From: Arthrobacter alkaliphilus | GTDB lineage: Bacteria > Actinomycetota > Actinomycetes > Actinomycetales > Micrococcaceae | Reading direction: 5' to 3' | Length of the DNA stretch: 64,000 nucleotides | Assembly: GCF_021483235.1 (NCBI RefSeq) | Contig: NZ_JAKEEC010000006.1 | Coordinates: 6,253-70,252 of the forward strand | Part shown: positions 52,457 through 62,978 of the stretch, piece by piece | Layout of the letters: each line of letters opens with the position of its first letter | How positions within the stretch are numbered: position 1 is the stretch's first letter | Position numbers and translations under genes: made by a program | The notes under the pieces: model-generated | Seen by the model: only the letters and a program-made list of their open reading frames with translations | What the model was told of the DNA's origin: nothing | Database searches by the model: none

Positions 52457-53410
52457 CTAAGGTATCTGCGCGAATTCCTCTCGGGATGCCAGGAACGCAT
52501 GCCCGGTGCTCGCTTCCCGGCAGGTAATCCCCTTCTCCTGGGACTGGCAGCTGAACGTCCCGACGTGAATCTCCTGGCCGTATTGGAGGACTCTTGTAAA
52601 GACGGAGGCGTTCACTTCCCCGTAAGCCCCCGGGGTCGGGGTGATTTTAGGGTTAGGCAGGACATAGAGACCCTGGTTCCAGCACTTCGCCTCAACCACG
52701 CCCTCGGTGGTCAGTGAGATAAATGGCCCGTTGCCCCGCGGATCGTCACAGCGCGGCAGGTTGGCGACCACCGACTGGGCTTGGCACCCAACCACATTCG
52801 CGTTGTTGTTCTGCAGCTTGGGGTAGTCGTTGAGGATGCCGCACAGCAGGTTCCCGCTCGGTGACGCGAAGTAGTAGCCCGCGAAGTAGTCGCCAAAGCC
52901 TGATTCCGAGCGGTAGTCCTCAGCATTCACGGCGCTGAACGGCCCCGGGGAGGGCACGGCTCCGTCCGGCGCGGAGGGCACGGTTGCGTCCGGCGGGGAG
53001 GGCACGGCTCCGTCCGGCGAAGTGGTCCCCGCGCTAGCGCTCGTGGCCGAAGGGTCCGGTGCTGGCGCCGCCGTCGCCCTTGCTGTGGCCGTTGCGGTGG
53101 CGGCGGGCTGGTCGGCCGGGGCTGCGCTATTGACCTGACCGGACACTAGGTTCGGGGCCAGGAGTACGCATGCCGCGACGGCCGCTGCTGCAAGCCCGGC
53201 AGCGGCGAAACGCCCCCAATGGCGTTTGGCCGGTGCGCGGTGGAAGTCATGAACGGAGCCGCCCGCGGCGATGTGGGTGATTTCGGAATTCACGAACGAC
53301 AGGGAACGCTGGCGGCTGCGGGTCAACTCCTCCTCAGTGATCGTGAGAGCAGGATCGGCGGCTGCAAGCAGATCGGCGGCGGATTGGTCCGGGCGCATTC
53401 TGTTGCTCAT
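52457..53410 (-). CDS. single-span membrane protein, probable anti-sigma partner
   Basis: A 317-residue protein. Residues 1-70 are cytoplasmic; a hydrophobic span at about 72-92 (AAAGLAAAAVAACVLLAPNL) is followed by a Pro/Ala/Ser/Thr-rich stalk with a repeated SPPD/SAPDGAVP motif and an extracellular Cys-containing domain (about 165-317; GNLLCGILNDYP, VGCQAQSVV, EAKCWNQGLYV, ITCREASTG). Its ATG overlaps the ECF sigma stop, so it is probably the sigma factor's membrane regulator, although no classical zinc anti-sigma HxxxCxxC motif is present in the cytoplasmic part. Confidence 0.7.
   Translation of the reverse strand: MSNRMRPDQSAADLLAAADPALTITEEELTRSRQRSLSFVNSEITHIAAGGSVHDFHRAPAKRHWGRFAAAGLAAAAVAACVLLAPNLVSGQVNSAAPADQPAATATATARATAAPAPDPSATSASAGTTSPDGAVPSPPDATVPSAPDGAVPSPGPFSAVNAEDYRSESGFGDYFAGYYFASPSGNLLCGILNDYPKLQNNNANVVGCQAQSVVANLPRCDDPRGNGPFISLTTEGVVEAKCWNQGLYVLPNPKITPTPGAYGEVNASVFTRVLQYGQEIHVGTFSCQSQEKGITCREASTGHAFLASREEFAQIP
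52953..53024. repeat. three 24-bp tandem repeats in the stalk-coding region
   Basis: Near-identical 24-bp units begin at 52953, 52977 and 53001 and encode an eight-residue Pro/Ser/Asp motif in the extracellular stalk. Copy number is likely to vary by slippage and would change stalk length. Confidence 0.8.
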
Positions 53411-53928
53411 TCTGCTGCTCCTTCTGACACTGTCTGTTGCTGAAGTATTCGGGTGAGTTCCTTGCGGGCCCGGTGTAAACGCATTCGCACAGCGGCCGCT
53501 GATGTGTTGAGCAGTTGGGCCACTTCGCCGGCGGAGAGTCCGTCCCAGTACGTCAGCAGCAACACCTCCCGGTCTTTCGGGGCCAGGCGGTCGATGCTTT
53601 CCAGAACGGCGGATTCCTCGGCGGGCTCATGGATGCGCTGCAGCTGCAGGGCTCCCATGAGCCCGGCAGCCCGGGACAAGGACCTGTCATGGTTTCGGAG
53701 CACGTTCTTGGCCACCCCGAAAAGGACGATTACTGAGAGATCATCGCTGTGTCCGGACTTTTCCCAGACAATCCTGAAAACCTCCGCGCACAGGTCCTCC
53801 GCGGTGGCGGCGTCGTCCGTCCTGCGCCGAAAATAGCGGTAGATACGGTCGTGGGCCGCTGTGTGAACGGCCAGGAACCGGTTTTCCCTCTCCCGATCCA
53901 CACGTTCCCCCATCGTTTGCAAGCTCAT
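53407..53928 (-). CDS. ECF-type RNA polymerase sigma factor
   Basis: A 173-residue sigma factor. Region 2 is at about 20-85 (DRIYRYFRRRTDDAATAEDLCAEVFRIVW) and region 4 at about 110-165 (LAPKDREVLLLTYWDGLSAGEVAQLL, then SAAAVRMRLHRAR). It is cotranscribed with the overlapping membrane partner gene. The start at 53928 is not certain; an in-frame ATG at 53913 is possible. No clear autoregulated promoter could be identified in 53929-54118, which holds no other feature. Confidence 0.9.
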   Translation of the reverse strand: MSLQTMGERVDRERENRFLAVHTAAHDRIYRYFRRRTDDAATAEDLCAEVFRIVWEKSGHSDDLSVIVLFGVAKNVLRNHDRSLSRAAGLMGALQLQRIHEPAEESAVLESIDRLAPKDREVLLLTYWDGLSAGEVAQLLNTSAAAVRMRLHRARKELTRILQQQTVSEGAAE

Positions 53929-54118
53929 GCCCTGTTAATGTCCGGCAGCGAACAAACTGTAACGGGAATCTTGGAGAAATCTGCGCACGATAAAAAGATT
54001 GCAAAAAGGTTGCCCATCAGAGCGGCCACGACTTAGGGAGCTGCGGAGGCGACCAGGCCGTACTCAAGGCCAGCCTGTCCTGACGCAGCGCGTCGCCGAG
54101 ACCAAGGCTGCCTTTCCG

Positions 54119-54547
54119 TCAGTTCGTGAGGGCACCCTCCAGCCAGGACCTCAACGCGGGGGCGGGAGCTGCGCCGGCCTGCCGCGCGACAATCTTGCCG
54201 TCGACGATGACCATCAGCGTTGGCACTGCCTGAATGCCGAACCTGGCGGAGAGCTGCGGTGAGTGGTCGACGTCGACCTTTACGAGCTTGATCTGCCCCG
54301 CGCGTTCGTGCGCCAACTGGTCAAGCACCGGGCTCACCATCCGGCAAGGTCCGCACCACACCGCCCAAAAGTCCACGAGCACCGGAACGCCGGACCGTTC
54401 GGCGATCTCGGTAAAGTCGTCGTCGCCGGCCTCAACAACCCAGGGCGGCTCCCGGTGGCAATTGCCGCAGCGTGGCCGGCCCTCGGCGACGGCCGGCACG
54501 CGGTTGGATTTGCCGCAATGCGGACATTGGATGATGGCCTTGTTCAT
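54119..54547 (-). CDS. trxC: thioredoxin 2-type protein with N-terminal zinc ribbon
   Basis: A 142-residue thioredoxin. The N-terminal zinc ribbon has CPHCG and CGNC (residues about 8-30), and the active site is WCGPC in [16 protein letters not shown], with the cis-Pro in [11 protein letters not shown]. Thioredoxin 2 proteins are heat- and oxidant-linked disulfide reductases. Its ATG overlaps the clpB stop, making it the last gene of the chaperone operon and suggesting joint handling of oxidatively damaged proteins. Confidence 0.92.
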   Translation of the reverse strand: MNKAIIQCPHCGKSNRVPAVAEGRPRCGNCHREPPWVVEAGDDDFTEIAERSGVPVLVDFWAVWCGPCRMVSPVLDQLAHERAGQIKLVKVDVDHSPQLSARFGIQAVPTLMVIVDGKIVARQAGAAPAPALRSWLEGALTN

Positions 54548-57180
54548 GAGGCTCCGGCCCCTTCGAGCTCCATCGCACTGTAGTCAACCACTAGTTCCCC
54601 TCCGGATGCGGTCACCGTGACCGCCCCTCCTTCCGCGATGCTTCCACGAAGCAGGGCCCGGCCCACCTGCGTTTCCACCACATGGGAAATATAGCGGCGC
54701 AACGGCCTGGCTCCATAGACCGGGTCGAAGCCGCGTTCGGCTATCAGAAGCCGCGCTTCCTCGGTCAGATGCAGCTCTATTTGCTGCTCGGCCAGCCGCT
54801 GCCGCAGCTGTTGGAATTGCAGATCAACGATGCGCTCGATTTGCTGCAGTCCGAGGGGTGCGAACAGCACTGTATCGTCCACGCGGTTCAGGAACTCGGG
54901 ACGGAAGTGCGCCCGGAGTTCACCCATCACCCTGCCCCGCGCCTCCTCGGTGATCGCCCCGCCCTCTGCCGAGCCTTCCAAAAGATACTGGGAGCCGATA
55001 TTTGAGGTCATGATGATGACGGTGTTGCGGAAATCGACCGTGCGGCCCTGCGAGTCCGTAATCCGTCCGTCGTCGAGGACCTGCAGCAAGGTGTTGAAGA
55101 TGTCCGGATGGGCCTTTTCCACCTCGTCGAACAGCACCACAGAGTACGGCTTCCGGCGTACCGCTTCCGTGAGCTGCCCTCCTTCGTCATAACCGATGTA
55201 GCCGGGAGGCGCTCCCAGCAGCCGGCTCACGGTGTGGCGCTCCTGGTACTCACTCATGTCCAGCCGGATCATCGCGCCCTCACTGTCGAACAGCGCCGCG
55301 GCCAGCGCCTTGGCAAGCTCGGTCTTCCCGACGCCCGTCGGGCCGAGGAAAATGAAGGAGCCGATGGGCCGGCGGGGATCGCGGATACCGGAGCGGGCGC
55401 GGATGATGGCGTCCGACACCGCGCTAATTGCTTCTTCCTGCCCCACGACGCGGGTGCGCAGGATTTCATCCAGGTGCAGGACTTTTTCACGTTCGCCCTG
55501 CTTGAGCCGTGCGACCGGTATGCCTGTCCAGGCCGCGACGATGTCGGCGATCTCGTCCTCCGTCACCACCTCGCGGAGCAGGCGTTTCTCGCCTTGTTTC
55601 GCGGTCAGCCGGTCCTCCTCGGCGGCCAGCCGCCGTTCCAGGTCGGCAAGCTTGCCGTAGCGTAGCTCCGCGACGCGGTTAAGATCGTAGTTCCGCTCGG
55701 CTTCCTCCGCGTCCTGCCGCACCCGCTCCAGTTCACTGCGGATTTCCTGCAGCTTGTGAATCGCTTGCCGCTCGGCCTCCCATTGTGCCCTCTTCGCGTC
55801 GGCATCGGCCCGAAGGTCCGCCAATTCACGCCTCAATTCCTCGAGCCGGGTCTTGCTGGCAGGATCGGTCTCCTTGGAGAGTGCCGCCTCCTCTATTTCG
55901 AGCCGCGTAACCTTCCGGGTGAGTTCATCCAGTTCCGCCGGCATCGAGTCAATTTCCGTACGCAGCCGGGCGCACGCCTCGTCCACGAGGTCAATGGCCT
56001 TGTCCGGAAGGAACCGGTCAGTGATGTACCGGTGGGACAGGGTAGCCGCAGCCACCAGGGCACTGTCCTGGATCCGTACGCCGTGGAAGACCTCAAGCCG
56101 TTCCCGCAGCCCGCGGAGAATGGAAATGGCGTCCTCGACGTCGGGCTCGTCAACCGTGACTGGCTGGAAGCGCCGTTCCAACGCCGCATCCGACTCTATG
56201 TGTTTCCGGTATTCGTCGAGGGTGGTGGCGCCGATCATGTGCAGCTCCCCGCGGGCCAGCATTGGCTTCAGCATATTCCCGGCGTCCATCGACCCCTCTG
56301 TCGCCCCCGCCCCGACGACGGTGTGCAGCTCGTCAACAAAGAGCAGGATCCTGCCTTCGGCCGCCAGCACCTCGGACAGTACTGCCTTCAACCGCTCCTC
56401 GAACTCGCCGCGGTACTTGGCACCCGCCACGAGAGCGCTCATGTCGAGCGAGAAGATGGTCTTGTTCTTCAACCCTTCCGGCACATCCTGCCGGACGATC
56501 CGCTGGGCCAGTCCCTCGACAATGGCGGTCTTGCCGACACCAGGCTCACCGATGAGCACCGGGTTGTTTTTGGTCTTGCGGGAAAGTATCTGCACGACCC
56601 GCCGGATTTCCGCATCGCGGCCGATGACAGGATCCAGTTTTCCGGAGCGTGCGTCCGCCACCAGATCGCGGCCGTACTTCTCCAGCGCCTCGTAGGTCTG
56701 CTCCGGCGTCGCCGACGTGACGCGCTGGTTTCCCCGCACCTGGGTCAGGACCGACAGGAACGCCTCACGGGTGATCCGGTGTTCAGCCAGCACCCTTCCG
56801 GCCGCAGTGGACCGTCCTTCCTCCGCCAAGGCCACGAACAGGTGCTCCACGGAGACATACTCGTCCTTGAGACGCTTGGCTTCACGTTCGGCGGCGTCCA
56901 GGAGTGCGCCCAGCCTTCGACTCACATACACTTGGCCCGGTGCCGCTCCCGGGCCGGTGACCTTTGGCTTGCGCCTCAGTTCTGCTTCCACGGCAGCCCT
57001 CAGCCCGTCCACATCCACCTGCATCCCCGCTAGCAGCCGCGGGACAAGGCCATCTTCCTGCTCCAGCAGTGCCAGCAGCAGGTGTTCGCCGTCGGTCTCA
57101 GTGTGCCCGTTGCGTCCGGCGATCCGTTGAGCCTCCGCCAAGGCCTCCTGCGATTTTTGCGTCAAGCTCTCCATGTTCAT
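54544..57180 (-). CDS. clpB: ClpB disaggregase
   Basis: An 878-residue Hsp100 ATPase that resolves aggregates with DnaK. Order of parts: N-domain (about 1-150), NBD1 with Walker A GEPGVGKT (about residue 205), the coiled-coil middle domain (about 410-525, Glu/Arg-rich), NBD2 with Walker A GPTGVGKT (about 610), and the C-terminal small domain. Both arginine-finger regions are present. Its start overlaps the cbpM stop and its stop overlaps the trxC start. Length is normal for the family. Location directly after dnaK-grpE-dnaJ fits joint heat control. Confidence 0.97.
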   Translation of the reverse strand: MNMESLTQKSQEALAEAQRIAGRNGHTETDGEHLLLALLEQEDGLVPRLLAGMQVDVDGLRAAVEAELRRKPKVTGPGAAPGQVYVSRRLGALLDAAEREAKRLKDEYVSVEHLFVALAEEGRSTAAGRVLAEHRITREAFLSVLTQVRGNQRVTSATPEQTYEALEKYGRDLVADARSGKLDPVIGRDAEIRRVVQILSRKTKNNPVLIGEPGVGKTAIVEGLAQRIVRQDVPEGLKNKTIFSLDMSALVAGAKYRGEFEERLKAVLSEVLAAEGRILLFVDELHTVVGAGATEGSMDAGNMLKPMLARGELHMIGATTLDEYRKHIESDAALERRFQPVTVDEPDVEDAISILRGLRERLEVFHGVRIQDSALVAAATLSHRYITDRFLPDKAIDLVDEACARLRTEIDSMPAELDELTRKVTRLEIEEAALSKETDPASKTRLEELRRELADLRADADAKRAQWEAERQAIHKLQEIRSELERVRQDAEEAERNYDLNRVAELRYGKLADLERRLAAEEDRLTAKQGEKRLLREVVTEDEIADIVAAWTGIPVARLKQGEREKVLHLDEILRTRVVGQEEAISAVSDAIIRARSGIRDPRRPIGSFIFLGPTGVGKTELAKALAAALFDSEGAMIRLDMSEYQERHTVSRLLGAPPGYIGYDEGGQLTEAVRRKPYSVVLFDEVEKAHPDIFNTLLQVLDDGRITDSQGRTVDFRNTVIIMTSNIGSQYLLEGSAEGGAITEEARGRVMGELRAHFRPEFLNRVDDTVLFAPLGLQQIERIVDLQFQQLRQRLAEQQIELHLTEEARLLIAERGFDPVYGARPLRRYISHVVETQVGRALLRGSIAEGGAVTVTASGGELVVDYSAMELEGAGAS

Positions 57181-57494
57181 CGTGAAGCTGTCCCTTCCAC
57201 CTGAGTAATTTCAACCAGTCGTCGTTCAAGGGAATCGACCCGCACCAGCAGGTCCAGTACGAGCGGGATTGCCGCGTAGTTCAGCGACAGTTCCGAATGG
57301 AGTCTCATGACACGCGCTATGAGTTCGGGGGCCCCGAGGCTGAACCAGGGTCCGCCCGGGGCGTTTCCGCCGAGCGGCCGAATCAAATCCAGGTCTACGA
57401 ACCGCATGACGACGTCGGGGTGGACCCCGCTGCTGCGTGCAACGGCCTCGAGATTCAGCCGCCATGGATAGGCGAGCGGATAATTTCGGCTCAT
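57177..57494 (-). CDS. cbpM: CbpM-like DnaJ modulator (MerR-like)
   Basis: A 105-residue protein of the CbpM/MerR-like type ([26 protein letters not shown], then [26 protein letters not shown]). CbpM binds and inhibits CbpA-type DnaJ. It is encoded between dnaJ and clpB with ATGA overlaps on both sides. In many actinobacteria this operon position is taken by HspR, also MerR-like; the lack of a full wing and recognition helix favours CbpM. A regulatory DNA-binding role is not excluded. Confidence 0.78.
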   Translation of the reverse strand: MSRNYPLAYPWRLNLEAVARSSGVHPDVVMRFVDLDLIRPLGGNAPGGPWFSLGAPELIARVMRLHSELSLNYAAIPLVLDLLVRVDSLERRLVEITQVEGTASR

Positions 57495-58435
57495 AGGAGC
57501 CCCTCCCTCGGGTGGAAGTCGGATACGGCGGCAAGCTCCTCGTATAGCTTGCGCACCTTGCTGCTCAGCCGCGGCGGCACCATGACGCGGATCTCCGCGT
57601 AGAGGTTTCCCGGCTGGCCCCTCCGGTCGGGCATGCCCTGACCTCGCAGCCGAAGTCTGCGCCCGCTGGAAGAGCCCTCGGGAATGGTGATGGTGACCGG
57701 TCCCGCGGGCGCGTTGACCTTGATCTTGGCCCCTAGAGCGGCTTCCGACGGCGTGACGGGAAAGTCGAAGTGGATGTCCCGCCCCTTGAGGCGGTATCTG
57801 GCGTCCGGCTGGATGCGCACCGTGAGGGACAGGTCGCCCGGCGGACCGCCTTCACGGCCTGCCGCGCCCTCCCCCACGAGGCGGATGCGCTGGCCGTCCA
57901 GCACACCAGGGGGTACGTCCACTTCGTAATCCCGCGTTTCGCCGCCCGGCTGGGCCAAGCGGACGGTGCGCCGTCCGCCACGGATCGCCTCTTCGAGGGT
58001 CAGCCGAAGCTCGGCTTCATGGTCCGCCCCCTGCGCCGGGCCGGCTCCCTGCTGACGGAACCAGCCTCCGAGCAGGTCCTCCCAGTCGACGTCGCCACCC
58101 ATATTGACGTTGACATTGCCGTACCCGCTCCGTCCCGGCCCTGGGCCGGGCCGAGGGCCGCCAGCACCCCAGCGCGGAGCGCCTCCAGCCGGACCGGCAC
58201 CGCTGTACTGTCGGAAATCAGCTCCGAAACGGTCGTACCGCGCCTTCGTTTCGGGATCCGAAAGAGTGCTGTAGGCCTCGCCGATTTCCTTGAACCGGTC
58301 GGCGGCGTCCGGCTCGCGGTTGACGTCCGGATGATATTTTCGCGCCAGCTTGCGGTAGGCGCGCTGGATCTCCTGGGGGTCGGCCGTCCGGGAGAGGCCG
58401 AGAACGGAATATGGGTCCTTAGCCACGTTCAGCAT
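57491..58435 (-). CDS. cbpA: DnaJ-family co-chaperone, CbpA type
   Basis: A 314-residue type II DnaJ. The J-domain at residues 6-70 has the HPD motif (ARKYHPDVN); a Gly/Pro-rich linker at about 75-130 follows; then two C-terminal substrate-binding domains (about 140-300). There is no zinc-finger (CxxCxGxG) domain, which separates it from classical DnaJ and matches CbpA. Its start lies 17 nt inside the grpE gene. Confidence 0.93.
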   Translation of the reverse strand: MLNVAKDPYSVLGLSRTADPQEIQRAYRKLARKYHPDVNREPDAADRFKEIGEAYSTLSDPETKARYDRFGADFRQYSGAGPAGGAPRWGAGGPRPGPGPGRSGYGNVNVNMGGDVDWEDLLGGWFRQQGAGPAQGADHEAELRLTLEEAIRGGRRTVRLAQPGGETRDYEVDVPPGVLDGQRIRLVGEGAAGREGGPPGDLSLTVRIQPDARYRLKGRDIHFDFPVTPSEAALGAKIKVNAPAGPVTITIPEGSSSGRRLRLRGQGMPDRRGQPGNLYAEIRVMVPPRLSSKVRKLYEELAAVSDFHPREGLL

Positions 58436-58979
58436 TCACCGCCCGGCTCACAACGACGGCGGCCGGCCTGAGGGTGGTGTCCGGACTGCCATAGCCCGGC
58501 CGCAGTACAGTCAGCACAGTCCCGGGAGGAGCCTCGTCCGTTTCGGAGACACTGACCACTTCGTGAATCCGGGGGTCGAAAGGGACGTTCTCGGCGTCGA
58601 TCCGCAGGAAGCCCAGGCGGGCAAGAGTGTCTATGGCCTGGGACCGAATGGCGGCTACGCCATCAGCGAGCGCATCTCCGTCGGACGGTGCGTGGGCCAA
58701 GGCCAACTCGAGATTGTCCAGGACGGGCAGCCACGCCAAAGAGACCGCTGCACGCTCCTGCGCCCTTAGCTGTGCCCCGTCCCGGATGGCGCGCTTTCGC
58801 GCATTGTCTGCATCAGCGAGCGCGCGGCGCCACTGGTCCTCCATTTTGGCCAGCGCATCCGCGTGCGCCTTCGCGTCGGCTTCCCTCTCATTGGGTGCGG
58901 CGGTCTCATTGGGTGCGGCGGCTTCAGCCCCATCACCTCCTGGATGGACCTGTCCAGCCGGCCCCGCCTGCTCGCTCAT
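58419..58979 (-). CDS. grpE: GrpE nucleotide exchange factor
   Basis: A 186-residue GrpE. The N-terminal 40 residues are acidic and disordered, followed by the long helix (ALAKMEDQWRRALADADNARKRA) and the C-terminal beta domain (IHEVVSVSETDEAPPGTVLTVLRPGY). It releases ADP from DnaK. It lies 8 nt after the dnaK stop and overlaps dnaJ by 17 nt. Confidence 0.95.
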   Translation of the reverse strand: MSEQAGPAGQVHPGGDGAEAAAPNETAAPNEREADAKAHADALAKMEDQWRRALADADNARKRAIRDGAQLRAQERAAVSLAWLPVLDNLELALAHAPSDGDALADGVAAIRSQAIDTLARLGFLRIDAENVPFDPRIHEVVSVSETDEAPPGTVLTVLRPGYGSPDTTLRPAAVVVSRAVNAERG

Positions 58980-58987
58980 GGCCGTTC

Positions 58988-60886
58988 TTAGCCACGGTCG
59001 AATTCTGCATCGACGATGTCATCGTCCTCTGCAGCGGTGAACCCGCCGGGCTGAGATGAGGCTCCCGGAGCTGCCCCTGCAGTGGCCCCGGCGGCAGCCG
59101 AGGCACTTAGTGCCGCCTGTAGCTGCTGAAGCTCGGAAATCAGCTCCCGCGCAGTGCCAACATCCGCCTGGTTGCTGACGGCGTCGCGAGCCTGGCCTAC
59201 CAGCAGCTCCGCGCGGGCCTTGTCGTGCACCGGGACTGCATCGCCGTGCTCATTCACGGCCCGCTCAACGCGGTATGCCGCCGCATCGAGTTCGTTGAGA
59301 GTGTCGATCCGCTCCCGGTTCTTCAGGTCTTCGCTTCTGTGGGAATCGGCCTCGGCAATCATGCGTTCGACTTCCTTGGCGTCGAGGTTTGAGCCTTCGC
59401 TGATAGTGATGCCCTGTTCCTTGCCCGTGTCCTTGTCACGGGCGGTGACGTTCAGAATGCCGTTGGCGTCGACGTCGAACGTGACTTCGATCTGCGGTTC
59501 GCCCCGGGGCGCGGGCCGGATATCGGTCAGCTGGAACCGGCCCAATACCCGGTTATCCGCCGCCAGTTCCCGCTCCCCCTGCAAGACCACCACGTCCACC
59601 GCCGGCTGGTTATCGTCAGCCGTGGAGAACACCTCGCTGCGTCTGGCCGGGATGGTCGTGTTGCGCTCGATGATCTTTGTCATCACGCCGCCCCGCGTCT
59701 CGACGCCCAAGGAAAGTGGCACAACGTCCAGGAGCAGGACGTCCGAAACTTCTCCCTTGAGTACGCCGGCCTGGATGGCCGCACCGATGGCCACGACCTC
59801 ATCCGGATTGACGCTCATGTTGGGATCTTTGCCGCCGGTCAGACGACGCACGAGGTCCTGTATCGCGGGAATACGGGTGGAGCCGCCGACCAAAATTACT
59901 TCATCGATGTCGTTGGCCGTAACCTTGGCGTCCGTCATGGCCTGCTTGACCGGCCCCATGGTGCGTTCCACCAGGTCATGGGTGATGTCTTCAAAAACGG
60001 ACCGCCGAACTGTGGTGGTCAAATGCTTTGGGCCCGTGGCGTCGGCAGTGACGAAGGGAAGGTTGACCTGGGCCTGGGTCACGGAACTGAGCTCCACCTT
60101 CGCTTTCTCGGCCGCCTCGAACAAGCGTTGCAATGCCTGTGCGTCCGAACGCAGGTCGATGCCCTCCTGCTTTTGGAATTCGTCGGCCAGGTAGTCGACA
60201 AGGCGGCGGTCAAAATCGTCTCCGCCAAGGTGCGTGTCGCCCGCCGTGGAGCGGACCTCCACAACCCCGTCCCCCACGTCCAGCAGGCTCACATCGAAGG
60301 TTCCGCCGCCAAGGTCGAAAACCAAAACCGTCTCATGTTGACGTTTATCGATGCCGTAGGCCAAGGCCGCTGCAGTCGGCTCGTTGATGATGCGAAGTAC
60401 TTCCAGCCCGGCGATCCTGCCCGCGTCCTTGGTGGCGGTGCGCTGTGCATCGTTGAAGTATGCAGGCACCGTAATGACGGCCTCCGTCACTTTTTCGCCC
60501 AGCTGCTTCGCCGCGTCGTCCACCAGCTTGCGGAGGACGAGCGCGCTGACCTCTTCGGGTGCCACCTTCTTGCCCTGAACCTGGAAACGCGCCACGCCGT
60601 TGTCATCAGCTACAACGTCGAAACTTACGGCCTTGGCTTCATCAGTTATCTCGTCATAGTGCCGGCCGATAAACCGCTTGGCCGACGTGATAGTTCCTTT
60701 GGGGTTGAGAATCGCCTGGCGGCGTGCCAGTTGCCCCACCAGCCGTTCCCCGCTGTCCGTGTATGCCACAACCGAGGGCGTGGTACGGGCTCCTTCTGCG
60801 TTGGGTACAACCCGGGCTTCCCCGCCTTCCCAGACGGCGATCACTGAATTGGTTGTTCCAAGATCAATTCCTACTGCTTTGGCCAT
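58988..60886 (-). CDS. dnaK: DnaK (Hsp70) chaperone
   Basis: A 632-residue Hsp70. ATPase domain about 1-360 ([48 protein letters not shown]), linker and substrate-binding domain about 385-600, and a C-terminal tail ending DDDIVDAEF. First gene of dnaK-grpE-cbpA-cbpM-clpB-trxC. The 243-nt region upstream shows neither a CIRCE element nor an HspR HAIR-type inverted repeat that I can recognise, so the heat-control mechanism is not evident. Whether this is the main dnaK or an extra copy cannot be told from the window. Confidence 0.97.
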   Translation of the reverse strand: MAKAVGIDLGTTNSVIAVWEGGEARVVPNAEGARTTPSVVAYTDSGERLVGQLARRQAILNPKGTITSAKRFIGRHYDEITDEAKAVSFDVVADDNGVARFQVQGKKVAPEEVSALVLRKLVDDAAKQLGEKVTEAVITVPAYFNDAQRTATKDAGRIAGLEVLRIINEPTAAALAYGIDKRQHETVLVFDLGGGTFDVSLLDVGDGVVEVRSTAGDTHLGGDDFDRRLVDYLADEFQKQEGIDLRSDAQALQRLFEAAEKAKVELSSVTQAQVNLPFVTADATGPKHLTTTVRRSVFEDITHDLVERTMGPVKQAMTDAKVTANDIDEVILVGGSTRIPAIQDLVRRLTGGKDPNMSVNPDEVVAIGAAIQAGVLKGEVSDVLLLDVVPLSLGVETRGGVMTKIIERNTTIPARRSEVFSTADDNQPAVDVVVLQGERELAADNRVLGRFQLTDIRPAPRGEPQIEVTFDVDANGILNVTARDKDTGKEQGITISEGSNLDAKEVERMIAEADSHRSEDLKNRERIDTLNELDAAAYRVERAVNEHGDAVPVHDKARAELLVGQARDAVSNQADVGTARELISELQQLQAALSASAAAGATAGAAPGASSQPGGFTAAEDDDIVDAEFDRG

Positions 60887-61085
60887 GACTCGCTCCGGTC
60901 CTGGGGGCGCGCGTTGCAGTCATCTGGCGACGTCCGCCCGAGATTCCACCGCATGATTCCGTGCCCTCTCCTGAGGGGCCGCGAGGCACAGAGGGCGTTG
61001 TCATGTGGCCTTATAGGGTCGAGTCTGCCCTTTACCGGGAAATGACGGCATGACCTCCCGGGTCCAAATATCCATAAGCAAACTG

Positions 61086-61101
61086 ACCTATCAGAATAGG
61101 T
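61086..61101. promoter_or_regulatory. palindrome between divergent dnaK and PucR-type genes
   Basis: ACCTAT-N4-ATAGGT, 6-bp arms, lies 29 nt before the ATG of the PucR-type gene in the 243-nt divergent region. It may be an operator for autoregulation. No other feature is certain in 60887-61129. Confidence 0.35.
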
Positions 61102-61129
61102 TTCACAGGCGTAGTGTCGAAAACCTGGG

Positions 61130-62833
61130 ATGACGGGGATCCGCCGCCACGCATCTCGCCCACGAACGACTCCCTCAACTGCGGACAGAGACCGGCAGGT
61201 AACCTGGATGTTCGATCGACCAACGGCTGAGGCGATTCTCGGTAAGGCCACACAATCCGTGTCAGCACTGGGATTCTGCCATGTGGGAGCTTGCTATCTG
61301 GTGATGGACGGTCACTTGCTTCCGGTCGCGAACCTGATGCCGACCGCCCAGCACCACGACGACCCCCAGGTCGAAGGAACGGATACCAAAGGTACATCCA
61401 CCGGCCCGGGCTGGCGTTACGCGCTTTCGACTTTTCGCGACAATGGTGAGCTGAATGGCTGCCTTGTCCTGCATGCCCGCACGGCTCCGAGTCCGGCGCA
61501 GATGATCGAGCTACGCGCAATAGCTGCGCCATCTGCCCCCGGCGCAGTCGAGGAAGCAGCAGGACCACACCAGCGGGCGCACTCGGCCGCAGTCTCCGAT
61601 GCCCCCGAGGTGGCGGAGCTGGACGATCGCGTGCGTATCCTCTCGGCAACGGTACTGCAGCTCGAAACCCGAACGTCGATCCAGAACGCACTGAATGGCG
61701 CCCTTACCGCCCCGCTTGGTCAAATGGGCTCCCGCGAGTCCCTTCTGGCGGAAGTGCTGTCGGTGCTGACTGGACGCTCTGTCTGCACTGAGGACGGATT
61801 CGGCAATATCCGAGCCGCCGTCGGTACCAAATCCGGACGTCCGTACCCCCGGCCCAGCCCGTCGGACAGGTCCCGGACGGCGCAGCTCTGGCTCGCCTTC
61901 GGATTGCCGGTCCAAGAACCCCGAGGGCTCGTGGCGCTGGTTCTGCCGGCCACGGACGTGCTTGGGGCAATGTGCTTGGTCGAGGACGGCAGGCCTTACA
62001 CGGCCGACGACGTCTTCGCCTTGGAGTATGGAACGCGGCTCCTGCAGGTTGAACTCTCGCACCGCCGCAGCATCGCGCAGCTTGAACTGAAACTGGGGCG
62101 CGACCTGGTGTTTGAACTCGTGTCCGGACTGGATGAAGAGACCGCGGTCTTGCGGGCCGAGGCATTGGGATACGACATCAGGGGGCCGCAGCACGTCATT
62201 GTTGCTCAGTGGCAACCGCCAAGAACGGACGATACCGTGGCGGTGGCGCTGCGCAGGACACTGCGCGAACTCCAGATCCCTGCGCTCGTGTCACGGCATT
62301 CGGACACAACACTCGCTGTAGTTACGGGAGAGCCGCTCGACACGGAACTCTTTACCATTGCGGCACGGACGCTGCGCAGCGCCACCGGAGCTGTGGGCAT
62401 CGGAGGTCCGAGCCGGGATGTCACACAGATCCCACGCTCATACGCAGAAGCCCTGCGTGCACTGCAAATCCGGGTACATTCCACCGACCCCTACGGGATC
62501 ACCCGCTACGACCAGCTGGGGATCTACCGAATCCTTGACATGCCTGGGAACGAAACCGACCTCTCCGGCTATGTCGAGGAGTGGCTCGGCGCACTCCAGG
62601 GCAACGATGCCCGCCGGGGATCCGATCTGGTGCACACTTTGGCGCAGTTCCTGGATCATGGCGGCAACTACGACGACACGGCGGTCAGCCTCGCCATTCA
62701 CCGGAGCACCCTGCGGTACCGGCTGAAGTCCATCCGTCAGATCACCGGTTTTGAACTAGGTGACCCCGAGACCCGCCTCAACCTGCACGTCGCCACCCGT
62801 GCCTGGCGCCTGCGGGCCGCGCGGACGAACTGA
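61130..62833 (+). CDS. PucR/CdaR-type regulator with N-terminal GAF-like domain
   Basis: A 567-residue regulator. The N-terminal third resembles a GAF sensory domain; the middle (about 290-450) fits the PucR GGDEF-like module (QLELKLGRDLVFELVSGLDEE); and the C-terminal 60 residues are the PucR HTH (FLDHGGNYDDTAVSLAIHRSTLRYRLKSI). The start at 61130 is not secure; an in-frame ATG at 61208 is possible. PucR-type proteins usually activate catabolic genes, but no target is adjacent: dnaK is divergent and a protease gene follows. Confidence 0.82.
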   Translation: MTGIRRHASRPRTTPSTADRDRQVTWMFDRPTAEAILGKATQSVSALGFCHVGACYLVMDGHLLPVANLMPTAQHHDDPQVEGTDTKGTSTGPGWRYALSTFRDNGELNGCLVLHARTAPSPAQMIELRAIAAPSAPGAVEEAAGPHQRAHSAAVSDAPEVAELDDRVRILSATVLQLETRTSIQNALNGALTAPLGQMGSRESLLAEVLSVLTGRSVCTEDGFGNIRAAVGTKSGRPYPRPSPSDRSRTAQLWLAFGLPVQEPRGLVALVLPATDVLGAMCLVEDGRPYTADDVFALEYGTRLLQVELSHRRSIAQLELKLGRDLVFELVSGLDEETAVLRAEALGYDIRGPQHVIVAQWQPPRTDDTVAVALRRTLRELQIPALVSRHSDTTLAVVTGEPLDTELFTIAARTLRSATGAVGIGGPSRDVTQIPRSYAEALRALQIRVHSTDPYGITRYDQLGIYRILDMPGNETDLSGYVEEWLGALQGNDARRGSDLVHTLAQFLDHGGNYDDTAVSLAIHRSTLRYRLKSIRQITGFELGDPETRLNLHVATRAWRLRAARTN

Positions 62834-62978
62834 GCCCTTGCACCGCCCAAGTTGACCTGTCGGACTCAAATTCTGGCTGTTTTTCGGCGTGCCGGGGCCA
62901 TGCGGGTTTGGTGGCAACGGCGGAGACTCAGACTGGTACATGTGGCCATCGACATCCATAGAAGGCGACGGGACTCCA

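Noticed and set aside
55756..57033. A 425-codon plus-strand frame opposite clpB
   Set aside because: It mirrors a well-conserved ClpB reading frame and shows no protein family features.
60887..61129. A CIRCE or HspR (HAIR) element before dnaK
   Set aside because: Neither TTAGCACTC/GAGTGCTAA nor CTTGAGT/ACTCAAG arms were found. Only a short ACCTAT/ATAGGT palindrome is present, closer to the PucR-type gene.
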